From: Pleodorina starrii
Taxonomy: Eukaryota > Chlorophyta > Chlorophyceae > Chlamydomonadales > Volvocaceae
DNA length: 64,000 nt
Assembly: GCA_030267565.1 (NCBI GenBank)
Contig: BRXU01000024.1
Span: 257,001-321,000 of the forward strand
Direction: 5' to 3'
Shown in pieces: positions 35,925 through 47,200 of this stretch (positions within the stretch are counted from its first letter, which is position 1; every line of letters begins with the position of its first letter). Below the pieces are notes generated by a model, which saw only the letters and a program-made list of their open reading frames with translations, searched no databases and was not told the DNA's origin. A program made the translations under genes and the position numbers.

Positions 35925-38900
35925 GACTTAAGCTCAATCAGCGTTGCGTTGGTTCGCGGGCCAAGCAGGCCCCAGTGCCGGCGCGCGGCCGGAAGGCTTG
36001 CGTCTCGGTCCGGGCTGGCCCTGCTGGCGCGGTGAAGAAGGTCGTCCTCGCTTACTCCGGTATGTTGGAAAACCAAGGCCTTCATTGCGCCAAGGCTTGC
36101 TATAATGTGTGATGGTGTGCCTGTTGACGAACCGGCTCCCTACTTCTGAGAGCGCGCCCAGCACTCATCGCATGTTCGCGTAATAAAATTTGGTCAATAC
36201 CCATGACGTTGGCGATAATTGGCGACCGAATCCCTACGTCTGTCGTCCGCGCAGGGGGTCTCGACACGTCGATTATCCTCAAATGGCTCCAGGACACGTA
36301 TGGCTGCGAGGTCGTCACCTTCACGGCTGACCTGGGTCAGGTGAGGGAATCTGATGTGAAAATGCACGAATAAGCGCATCTCGACGTACACCTCCGGCGG
36401 GCAAGGAGGTCTGCTCGTCCCATATACGTCCAACGCGCGTTGACCGATTGCTGACTGCTTGGCCCCTGCCCCCCTCCCAGGGCGAGGAGCTGGAGCCCGC
36501 CCGCGCAAAGGCCGAGAAGATGGGCGTGAAGCAGATTTTCATTGATGATCTGCGCGAGGAGTTTGTGCGCGACTACGTGTTCCCCATGTTCCGGTGCGTG
36601 CGTTAAAGCCGCGGCTCGGGACGCGTTGTACGAGGCTTAGGGCGGTAGGCGAACAGCGTCAGAGAGCTCCAATGGAGCGGCGCCGGCGGGGGACGCCCTT
36701 TCTAGGATGGCGCAGGACGCTTCCTGGGCGTCTGTCGCCAATACCAGTAGTGTGGAGCAGAAAATGATCGATTTGGCGGGCACGTGCGCAATGGGAAGGA
36801 CTGGCTGGCTTCCAGAACCTGCCCTGCCTCTCAAGCCCTCAGCTCACCTACCCTCCAACTGCAGTTCGCCCGTCCTTTTTGACTGTTTGGGTCTGGATGC
36901 TGAAACTGCCTTTCGGCCACCACTCTGCCGCCCTGCCCGGCGCGCCGCATTATGCCCAACACCCCGGCCCCGCCGTCGCCCCCGTGCTCCCAACTTTCCC
37001 ACCCTCACCCTCCGCCTAGACTGGACTAGACTAGACTGGACTAGACTAGACTGGATACTGAACTGGACTTGCTGGTACTTGTAGATACCGTTCTCCCGAC
37101 ACCGCGCACAATCACACAGTACTGAATATCTCTCAACTCCATACGCTGCGTGTGTCTGCCCGCATCGCCCGCCCCACCTGCTGTCTACAGTGCCAACGCA
37201 CTGTACGAGGGCACGTACCTGCTGGGCACGTCGATCGCCCGCCCGCTGATCGCCAAGCGCCAGATCGAGATTGCCAAGGAGGTGGGCGCTGATGCCGTGT
37301 CGCATGGTGCCACCGGCAAGGGCAACGACCAGGTCCGGTTCGAGGTCGGGTGAGTACCATGTCGTACACACAAGCCATGTCGTATTGCGCACGTGCTTCG
37401 GTAGTGGCGCGAAGCCCAAGTCGGGAGAGTATGAGAGCGGGTCGTAAGCGGGGCTGCAGGGTGATGTGCGAGTGGAGGGCCAAGTACTGGGGGGGGCTGC
37501 AAGAATGCGTACTCGGGGACGGCTCCCACTCCGGGACATGGGGACGTCGTCCGAGAACGGCCTTAGGGGGGCTTGTCCTCCTTTGGAAGGGGTTTGGAAG
37601 GGGCAGATCCTGGTTGCTTGGTGTTGGTTCAGGTGGGGGGCCCGCACGGCAATGCACGGACACTGCACGGCACTGCAGGAGTTAGTTCGCATGAGTGGGT
37701 TGCATGATCCGCGGCCGGGTGGAGGTCAGGTGCAGACACACGGGCACAGGCACACGGGCAAGTAGGCAAGCAGGCCAACCTGTTGTAACGACCTGACCGG
37801 GTGGGGCGGCGGGGCGCCCGACCCTGCCCCTGCCCCTGCCATTACGGTGTGTGTGCCACAACCCCAACTGGCAGCACCGCCATGAAGTCGCTGTCACACG
37901 GCCCATCGCATCATCCCCCGAACGCCCGAACAGTGCCATCTCCCACTGCCGCCGGGCCAGTCGGCAAGTGGCCTCTGTCGCCCCGGGGGGACGGACACGT
38001 GGCCCTTGACATAACCGCCTGCCCGCCGTAACTGTCGGTGTCCCGAGCTCGACTGCCCCGGGTCCCGACTGTGACTGCGCTCCTTAGTCCGCTCCGCTCC
38101 TTGCGTCCCTCGGACTCAGTACTGCACCCCGTACTGCTCCCCGTGCTTCTCGTACTCGTGCCGTACAGTTACTACTCTCTGAAGCCCGATATCAAGGTGA
38201 TCGCCCCCTGGCGCGAGTGGGACCTGCTGTCCCGCACCAAGCTCATCGAGTACGCCGAGAAGAACGGCATCCCCGTACCGCAGGTACGACATCTGTACGA
38301 CTGTGTGTCAAGTAGTCGAGTAATACACATGTCGATGCCTGTGTCCTTGTCCATAAAGCAAAGGGGGAGGCGCGATACGATGGCCAAATGCCACGACCAA
38401 TACGGGTTGAATTTCGCGGGCTGGTGCGCCTCAATCGGCCAACTCCGCCCCTAACTGCCTCTTGACCTTGGTCGGTCCGCCGCGCCCCGACGCCTGCCCC
38501 CCCACCCCAGTCCACCCCACCCCACTTGAGGACAGCTTTTTATGGCATGCCATGGTCCAGCCGCGCTTGCAGGCTACAACGTCCGCAGGATTCCCTGTTT
38601 CGTTCTTGCATGCTGGTACACTCTTCAAATCCCCATCCCATCCCCCGACGCCTGCTCCGCCCCGCAGTCGAAGCGCGGTGAGCCGCCGTACAGCATGGAC
38701 GCCAACCTGCTGCACATCAGCTACGAGGGCAATGCGCTGGAGGACCCGTGGGCCACTCCCGATGAGTCCATGTTCACCCGCTCCGTCTCGCCCGAGCAGG
38801 TGCCAGGGGGGGGGGCTGTCCAAGCCGGGGGGAGGGGGGAGTGGGCTGGGCAGCTACCCGGGGCGGACATGCGGGGGGGAGGAAACAGTGCAATGATGCG

Positions 38901-41900
38901 GTGGATGGTCAGTGGATGGCAGGAATGAATCTAACGGGCAATCATGCGGCTATTATATGTCTTGGCGCTAGAGCGGCGGGTTGCAACGCCGCCGCAGGCC
39001 TACCGTAGTGGGGTAAGATCCACGTCGTCAGCAGGGCGGGGGGGCAGAGGGAGGGGTTGCACAGGAGCAGGTGTACGGACGATTGCATGAAGAGTGAGTT
39101 GGGAAGAACCTTTGGGCGGACTGTAGTGTTTGCATGATATCGCACTTGACGGAACGATACGATATGTACCGCGCGGGTTGGTCGTGCAGTAGTAGCATTC
39201 GTTTTGGTTGGCTGGGCCTTATTGCCGCCCCCCCCTCTGGGTCCCTGGCTCATTCGACGCCACTCCCAACCCTCCAGCCCTCGCCCCTCATGTGCTCCCC
39301 GCCTCCCCTCCCCTCCATTCCCCTTCCCTCCCCTCCATTCCCCTTCCCTCCCCTCCCTTCCCCTTCCCTCCCCTCCATTCCCCTTCCCTCCCCTCCCTTC
39401 CCCTTCCCTCCCCTCAGGCCCCCGACCAGCCCACCACTATCGAGCTGGCCTTCGAGAAGGGCAACCCGGTGGCGATTGACGGCGTGGCCATGAGCCCCGC
39501 CACCATCCTCACCAAGCTTAACGAGCTGGGAGGTGCGTGGGAGGGCGAGTGGGCGGGGCCGGGGAGCCGGAGGGCGGGTGGCAGGGTGGGGTTGGGCGCC
39601 TGCGCCGGGCTACCGCACGCATCTGCGCGACACTGTGGAGGACGAGGGAAGAGTTCTGGGTCCTGCCCTCTGGCCCTGACCTGAAGCACACTGTCGCAGA
39701 AGCAGTTGCCGGCAGGGGTTCCCCGAGGGCAGGCCAGGGCCCAGCTGCAGGGAGGGGAGGTGGAGGTGGCACCTGAGCCCGGCACCTGAGCTCAGAGGTG
39801 CCGCAGGTCTGCATCCTGCGCGGCGTCTCGCCACGAGACTCAGCCACATGGTCCCGGTCCCATGTCCCGGTCGGCAGTGCCCTCAGCAGCCGGCCCCACT
39901 TCCGTGAACCAATGCACGAGGTGGCGATGCAACGTCGGGGAGGTTGACAGCGGGCAGGGGCCGAGGCGGGGCAAGGCAGAGGAGTGTGGTCGCTTGCACA
40001 ACTGGACTGCACCGTGGATCTGGGGAGTTGGGCGGTGGGAAGTCGCACTCGCACACGCTCTCGCACGGGTGTGCAGTTGGGGAGGGGCCATTGCGGGCTT
40101 GCAAGCCTTGGCGCTGGGCTGCGGCAACGTTGGATGTGGCTGCCCCCGAGTCGCGCAAACACGGTGTGGGTTTACAAACAGCACCGTTACGGGGGGAGGG
40201 GTTAGGGAGTGATATGGTCCTTTATGCACCGTTACGGGGGGGGGGCGGTCCACGGTGCAGCTGGTGAGGTGGGTGCGGTGAGTTTAGGCGTGTGCTACGT
40301 GTTTGCCGCACGTGTGTGAACGCCGCCGCCTTGCTGGCACAGCTGTTGCCCGAGCCTCCCATGAGAGGGGAGGACACCGCCAAACACATCCTACCTATCG
40401 GCATAACTCATGGGTCCATAACTCCCCGGCCACTTCTCAACCTGTCTTGCCCATCGCCCCATGCCTTTCATGTCCCTCCCCCTCCCCTCAGGTGCCAACG
40501 GTATCGGCCGTGTGGACCTGGTGGAGTCTCGCTTCGTGGGCATGAAGAGCCGCGGAGTGTACGAGACCCCGGGTGGCACCATCCTGCAGGTCGCACACAG
40601 GTCGGCACGGGGCACTGTCGGCGTGTATGTGTATGTGTATGCGTACGCTCCATCGCGTGTGCGCCAGCCCCTCTCGCACATGCTTTCCCTCCTGATATCT
40701 GCCCCTCAACTATTTTTCCCTCACCGCCCATTCCTACTCCTACTCCTCTTCTGGGTCCGTTCGCTAACGCCGTCTCCTCCTCCGCTGAGAAATTTTCTTT
40801 ATATCCGCCCGCCCACCCACCCACCCACGGGCCGTTTTAATTACCCCTCCCCCAACCTTCCTCCCCCCCCTTCAGGGCCATGGAGTCCATCACTCTGGAC
40901 CGCGCCGAGCTGCACCTCAAGGACGACCTCATGCCCCGATACGCCGAGCTGGTCTACAACGGCTTTTGGTTCAGCCCCGAGCGCGAGGCGCTGCAGGCGC
41001 TGGTGGACAAGACGCAGGAGTACTGCACGGGTGGGTGGGCGGGTGGGTGGATGGGAGGTGCGGGACTAGGACGGGCGAGGGGACGTGGATGAGGGAAAAG
41101 CGAGCGTCAGGATGTAGGAGTTGGAACAAGCAGTAGTACGGACTACGGAGCGGGCGGTGGAAGCACCTGCAGAGCTCATTCCGCCAGGGTTTGACGCCGT
41201 GTCTCTTCTTCCTCGCCTGCCCTCCCTCTTCGCTTTGCTCCCATTTGCTCGGTGCAACCCTGCACCGCACCCTCGCCTCACCTCACCTCGCCTCACCTCG
41301 CCTCGCCTCGCCCCGCCTCTCGCAGGTGTGGTCAAGGTCAAGCTGTACAAGGGCAACGTGCAGGTCTGCGGCCGCAAGAGCCCCTTCTCGCTGTACGACA
41401 AGGTAAGCCATACGGCATAGCGAAGGTGGCGTAGCGTATGTGGGTGTACATCTGGTCACGTGTGTGTGTGCAGGAGGTGCCTTAGCCCCATTGCTCGTAC
41501 GAACGGGCTCGCGCGTATTAGGGTGTTTGCGTCGCGGTCCCTGGTGGTATTGACCCTTTGACCGGGGCACGGGCGCGAGGACTGAGTGCGCTTGACCGGG
41601 GCACGGAAGCTGGTTTGCATGCCTGTAGCTTACGGTAGTGTCCGTGCTTTCGTCGCGGCCCCGCAAACACGGACTGGGCTTGTCAAGCAGTGGCTTCCTT
41701 CCGGAAACGGACGTGCCCCGACCGTTGGGCGTGGACGCTATCGAGTGCCCCGGGCCAATGTCTCGGGTGACCCACACCCCAATTCCTCCCCCTCCCCAGT
41801 CCGAGCCCCCAGTCCTGGTCCGTCCCTGAAGCTGTCCTGTCCTGGCTTACCGGTAACCCACATTTGTCACCCTCTCCCTGCCTCCCTACCTCCCTCGCCG

Positions 41901-42042
41901 CCACCCTCGTCCTCACCCTCAGGTCATTGCCTCGTTCGAGGACGACAAGGGTCTGTACAACCAGGCAGACGCGGGCGGCTTCATCAAGCTGCAGGCGCTC
42001 CGCCTCCGCACGCTGGGCGTCAACCGCCACAAGCTGCTCTGA
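35925..42042 (+). CDS. AGS1: Argininosuccinate synthase, plastid-type, start exon missing
   Basis: Catalyses ATP-dependent condensation of citrulline and aspartate to argininosuccinate, the penultimate step of arginine synthesis; in green algae and plants this occurs in the chloroplast. Exons: 35925-36059, 36255-36340, 36481-36593, 37191-37349, 38169-38283, 38668-38799, 39418-39532, 40492-40600, 40876-41030, 41326-41402, 41923-42042, all GT-AG and in phase. Visible motifs are the P-loop AYSGGLDTS (split by intron 1), [67 protein letters not shown] and ETPGGTIL. It ends GVNRHKLL. The first exon found encodes an Arg/Ala/Val-rich presequence ([12 protein letters not shown]) before the catalytic domain, consistent with a transit peptide. 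The initiator exon upstream of 35925 was not identified. Symbol follows Chlamydomonas usage. Confidence 0.95.
39301..39417 (+). repeat. Polypyrimidine 20-bp minisatellite abutting a splice acceptor
   Basis: About five to six units of CCCCTCCATTCCCCTTCCCT, with C-C-C-T variants, run directly into the AG of exon 39418. The array itself forms the polypyrimidine tract of this intron. Confidence 0.9.
40763..40804 (+). repeat. Short dispersed intronic repeat, copy 2
   Basis: Matches 6705-6745. It is followed by C-rich sequence and GGGCCGTTTTAATTACCC, which itself recurs at 43834-43852 (GGCCGTTTTAATTACCC) and in weaker form near 32758 and 47284. It lies about 70 bp before the acceptor of exon 40876. 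Confidence 0.6.
41271..41325 (+). repeat. Pentamer (CCTCG/CCTCA) array abutting a splice acceptor
   Basis: About nine CCTCR pentamers lead into CTCGCAG at the acceptor of exon 41326. This is a second case in the same gene of a tandem pyrimidine array serving as the splice-acceptor tract. Confidence 0.8.
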
Positions 42043-42311
42043 GAGCTGGGAGGGACTGGCAGCGGCCAGCAGGAGCTGTGTGAGCTGAGCTGCAAGACAA
42101 GAAAAAAGTATATGTCCAGCTGATGAACAGGAATCCGGAGTCGAGTCGTGGTTGATGGTTAATTTTCAAAACGCGAGCTGAGCGGGGCTGCGTGGTGCCC
42201 CGGGCTGCAGTCCATAATGGTTTTATTCGTACGGAGGGGGCTGTTTTTGTGCTATGGCCGGGTTTCGCGGGCTCCCTGAAGGGGAGCTCTTGCGCTATAA
42301 TAGGCTAGCGC

Positions 42312-42316
42312 TGTAA
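42312..42316 (+). terminator. TGTAA poly(A) signal for argininosuccinate synthase
   Basis: TGTAA 270 nt past the stop codon, in the sense orientation, in sequence otherwise free of genes. The distance is normal for chlorophyte 3' UTRs. Confidence 0.6.
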
Positions 42317-44242
42317 TGCGGCTAGCGCGCATTTACATGTATGCTGCAGAGCGTGCTGGCTTGTGGGCCTTTTCGGGGCCGCCGCTTCCGTTTTGTGCAA
42401 TGGAACTTGGTTTGGGGATTGCGTGGGCGCTGGGCCCGGAATCGTGCGCTCGCTGATGTGGTACGGTAGTGGGTGGAAACCCCAGGACCTGTCTTCACGC
42501 AACCGGGGGAAAGCAGCCGAATGTTGCTCATCGAATGGAAGGATGCGCAGGTGACACGGCGCGGGCGCGGGCTTGCTTATTGCGCCCCTGCCCTATCCGC
42601 GTCCTTGAGTCGTGCGTGTAGTATTGACGCGCAAGGACTGGCGACATCGGAGTCGGCGGTGAAAGGACAGTGCGGCAGGTCGCTCTATTTGGTGACACTT
42701 GCACAATTTGGTGACACTTGCGATGCAAGATTTCACAGCTCAGCCCCCCTGGGTCGAACGCGCTGAATATGTAATGACGCTTGCAAACTGTTGGAGCGGG
42801 CCTTCCGTGCAAGGATTTCGCGCTCGCCGGGGTGAGAGTGCTCAGCCAGCCGAATGACGGTCCAGGCGAACATGGGGCTGCCTGATGGGCGCGTCATGGC
42901 AACCACCAGTGGGCCCTAGACTCAAGAGGTACAGCCCGCTGGACAAGTAGCAGAGTACAACGTTGGAAGCAACCACGGTACCGGTAAATGGGCCCCGCCG
43001 GGCCAGCAAGCACGGGCCGCTCAGATAGGAACGGGTCAACCCGATCAGGTGCTGTGTTCCCAGGAAACTGCCACCGCCGTACTCAGCAGGTGGAGCCCGG
43101 CCCTGCCGCAAGGTACGGTATCGCCCCGGGAGGGGAATGCTACCGGTATGTGGGCATCACACCTGCCGTGAAAAGTCGCTGTGCCTGAAGCATTTTCCAC
43201 CTGTGCGCACACAGGGAACAAACGCGAAATACCGTAAGTGCGCCGGAAGCGGTGCTGCCAGAATACCGTACGACGCTCGAGTCGTACAGGCTGATGGTCT
43301 CCTTCCCAGACAGGAGGCGGGCTATGCACCACCGACCAGAGCTGACTTGCCGTGCCGGGCCAAGATGATGTGCCGTGGACGCCCTTCCAAAAATGCCCTA
43401 AACCTGCAGTCTGCAGTCTGCCGCCCAAAGCTCAGTGCTGCACCCGTATACCGGCACCTGCAGAGTGTGCATTCCGCGACCTCGGCTCACCCAAACACAG
43501 TACGGTCAATACCCGTACAGAAGCGCTATGGGTGGAGCAGGCAGGTCTACACCGTAGCACAAGGCAGGTCCAAGCGCCCGTCAGATATTGCTACCAGGGA
43601 CCCAACCCAAAGAGGGACCCAACGCCCGCTCAGCCCTCGAACCACCCGGCTAGCACAGCACACCCAAACAGTACTACTTGCTGCGAGCATGCCCACTCCA
43701 ACGACGACTTCGTCATGCTCACAGATCTGATCTCCCATCAGTCACAGTGCACGCCTGCAGACAGCCTACTACGCAGCACCGCCTCTCTATCTCTCTCAGT
43801 CTCTCTGCGCTGCACCCGCATTGCACCCATACACGGCCGTTTTAATTACCCATACACGCAACCCTTGGCGTGAAGTCACGTTCCTAGAATTTGGCCCGTC
43901 CGGCCGAAACATCGGTCTCCAAGAAGCCCCTGCCTTGCAGCACTTGCCCCTCAGGTCTTCCCACCTGCTCCTGCCACAACCCCACCGCTATGGCTTGTGC
44001 TGGCTTCTGGCACAATGCGCCATCAAATCATCCGTCCACACCGCACGCCCTCCCTTTGCCCTGCTTCCGTTCGCGCAAGCCCTCATGCAGAGCTATCTAG
44101 TGCGCCCGTCCCTGCCCGCCTGCGCCCGCACCCGCCTCAAGCGCGACGCTGGTCCCGGCCCAAGCTGTACTCGGCAGCTCCTTCCACCAAAGCTGGGCAA
44201 CCAAGACGGGTCGGGTACACCGTCACTCCTTCCACCACCACT
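42317..44242. other. Intergenic between convergent genes
   Basis: Lies between the plus-strand argininosuccinate synthase and the stop of the minus-strand helical-repeat gene. No exon with consistent borders was seen. An A/C-rich tract at about 43400-43730 resembles the bodies of the repeats at 20971 and 33439. The short string at 43834-43852 recurs in an intron at 40841. Confidence 0.5.
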
Positions 44243-47200
44243 TTAAGCGAAAGTGAGCAGCGCAACGCTCAGCTCCCGCCCCGGCTGCAGCCGCAGCTGC
44301 TGATAGGCCGCCCGCACCGCCTGCCAGCCCGAGGTGCCCACAGCCTCGGCCCCCGCAATCAGCGCCGCCTCGAGGGTTCTCTGGAGCCGGGGGCCCGGGG
44401 GCCGCTGCATGCGGCTGTAGGCAGTCAGAATCTGAGGGTGAGGACAGGCGGCAGGGAGTGAGGGGGTTAGGGTGCGTGGCATGTGGCGGCGGCGAGTGGG
44501 GGTGTGCCTTCGACGGGTGTGTCCGGGACCTGCACCACGCGAGCGCCTCCCCAGCCCGCGTGTCTCGTGAAGTCATTAAGGTTGGGTTGGTTGGGACTTG
44601 GGAGGGGTTCCGGCTCCGTCGCCCCGCTGATGGAGGGCGGCCACCGACGCCTGACCCCTTCCCCGCCCCCCTCCGCATCACTGGAACCGGAACAATACTC
44701 CATGTTCCCTTGGCTAGCTCCTACCGTATCCGTCGCTTGCGTGTTTTCTTCGGGTTTGCCCACGACGTGACGTGCCACTCACCACGCCGCCCTGAGCACA
44801 CACCTTCAAGTGCAACGCGTTTCTTCCCTGCCCTCCCTACCTTGACGACCAACAGCCCCGGCGACGCAGAGCTGCGCAAATCGACTTCGCCTCCTTCTGG
44901 CTGTACCCCGGAGCGACCACGGCGCTCCGCGTCTGCACGGCTGCCGCCGCCGCCGCGGCCAGCGCTGCGCGTGTTCCGGCCACTGCCGCGAGCCCCGCCA
45001 CTGTCGCGAGACAGACACATGCCCACGTGCTCGTCCAGCTGTTGCAACAGGAAGTCCCGCTCCAAAACCAGATCTGACAGCCGTCTCCGCCGCAGATCGG
45101 CCTCGGGGCTGGGAGTAGACGGCGCAAGCTGTGCCCAGATGGGGGCGGGGACTTGGGCGGAAGGCGGAGGTGGCGGCGCCGACAGCAGGCCCGCAGGTAC
45201 CGCTGCTGGTGTTGATGGCCGTCTCCCAGCCCCGTGTGCTAGTGGTTGCAATGGCGGTGGCAATGATGATGTTGGTGGTGACGATTGGTCGAGCAGCAGC
45301 AGCTGCTGCTGGGGCGGCGGCGGTGACAGTGGCGCCGGACACGCCGGGGAGCTGTAAGCCCGAGGGCCCTGGGGCTCCTCCTGCTGCTGCGGCGGCGGTG
45401 GCGGCTGCAGCGGCTGCCACGATTGCGGTTGCGTTTGTGGCTGCAGCGGCTGACCCCACAGCTGCGCCAGCGAGTCCAGTACGGAGACGGTGTGGTGCAG
45501 GGAGGCCGAAGGGAGAAGCGCCTGCGCAGGTGAAGGCAGTGGCGGCATTGGTGAGGTGAGGCACAAACAGGGTGGGTATGGAACGGACGGACGGACGGTG
45601 AGGATGTGGGGACGCCGGGCAAGATGTGAAGGCGCAGCATCCGCTAGGGTGCCACAGGTAATAAGTCGAGCCCTCCCTTTTCAGGCTGTGGAGATGTGCA
45701 CCTGTTGGAAACGGTCCCGGGGCGTTCGCGTCCCCAGCGCCTATCCAGGCGACTACTGTACTGTATAACGTGCCACGCGTAGCCGATCTGGACTTGTGTG
45801 GCGTGGTGCGAGGCGGCGTGGCAGTAGCCGGCGCGGGAGGACGGGGACTTCAGTGAGGTGCGACTCAGGTCAGTGCCAGCACCAATAACAGGCAGGCCAA
45901 CAAGGGGGAGAGCAACCGGGGATCCAAACCCCAAGCGTAGGCCTCCTCGCCTCCTCCGCCCAACGCATCGAGCCCCCGGCAACCGCCCCCGTGCGCACCG
46001 CGGCACTCACAATCCCGGCCCGTCCTACAGCCTCGCGGCCGCGCTCCCCACGCCCATCCCAGACCTGCCGACCGAGCGCCAATCCGTTCCCTCACCCCTC
46101 GACCCGCATCCCCCCTATATCCCTTACCGAGTATCGCCGCAGCGCATCATCCGCCAGCTCAGAGCCCAGCCATGTGAAGGAGCAGCCCGCGGCCGCCGCG
46201 ACCACCTCCGCCCCTGTTGTACCTGCAGCTGCAGGACCGGCGTTCGTCTGGCCGCCCGGTTGCTGCCCTGCACCTTCCGCCCCGCCAGCCGCTTCCGCCT
46301 CCGCCCGCGCCCCTGCCGCCAAGCCCCTCAGCAGCAACATGCAGTCCACAACGTCGCAGCCGGGCAGCAGCCGCCGGGCGCGGAGCAGGAAGACCTGGGG
46401 CGGGAGAGAGAGGGCATGGCTCGGGGAAGGTAGGCGTAGGAAGACGTCGTATAACAGCGGAAGGAGGGTGGCGCTTGCGGGACGGAGGAGGGAAGGCGGG
46501 CCGCTGCCGGGGAGGTACAGACGAGACACGTTCCCCTCCCTTGCATGCAGGCAGGCAGGCACATACGTCACATGCGGCCCAAAGGGTTCGGAGACCCGTA
46601 CCTGTTGCCACGTCTGTCCCCGCGCCTCCGTGAGCTGCCAGACTCGGTGCAGCAGCAGCGGCAGGCGGCACAGCTGCTGCCGGCTGAGCTGGCCCACACG
46701 GGGAGACAGCAACCTGGCCAGAGCGTCCTGCGCGGGGCATTGGCAGCGGGGACGGGCGGGCTTGCGGGTCAGGGGCAGGTCGGACGGGGGATGAAGTGTG
46801 AAGAACCGCAGCAGCACCGAAGCGACCCTGGGGAACGGACTCGACAGTACTTACCAAACATACACGTGATCTCACCAATACCTGATTGGACGCTGCCGGA
46901 CCAGTACAGAAGGATAAATTGCGCACGACAGCAAGGGTATGAGCAGCGAAACTGGGGAAGAAAGAAAAACAAGTAAATTCGGGGTAAGGCGCATTGAGGG
47001 CTGCAAAAGGGTGGCGTAGATGAGGGGGGGGGGTGCGGGGTGCAGTCGGCATGGAAGGGGCCGCTGTGGGAAGGGCGCGGACACGGATGCGCTGGGACCC
47101 AACCTACCTGAGGGACGGTCGGGAGATCAAATCCTTCGCGACCCATGAAGGACCCTATCCTCGCTCCATGCCGCGAAGCTCACGGCCACAGCGGCCAAGC

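Noticed and set aside
45131..45559. Ala/Val-rich plus-strand ORF resembling membrane helices
   Set aside because: Antisense of exon 8 of the helical-repeat gene, whose Gln/Pro/Leu linker generates Ala/Val codons on the other strand.
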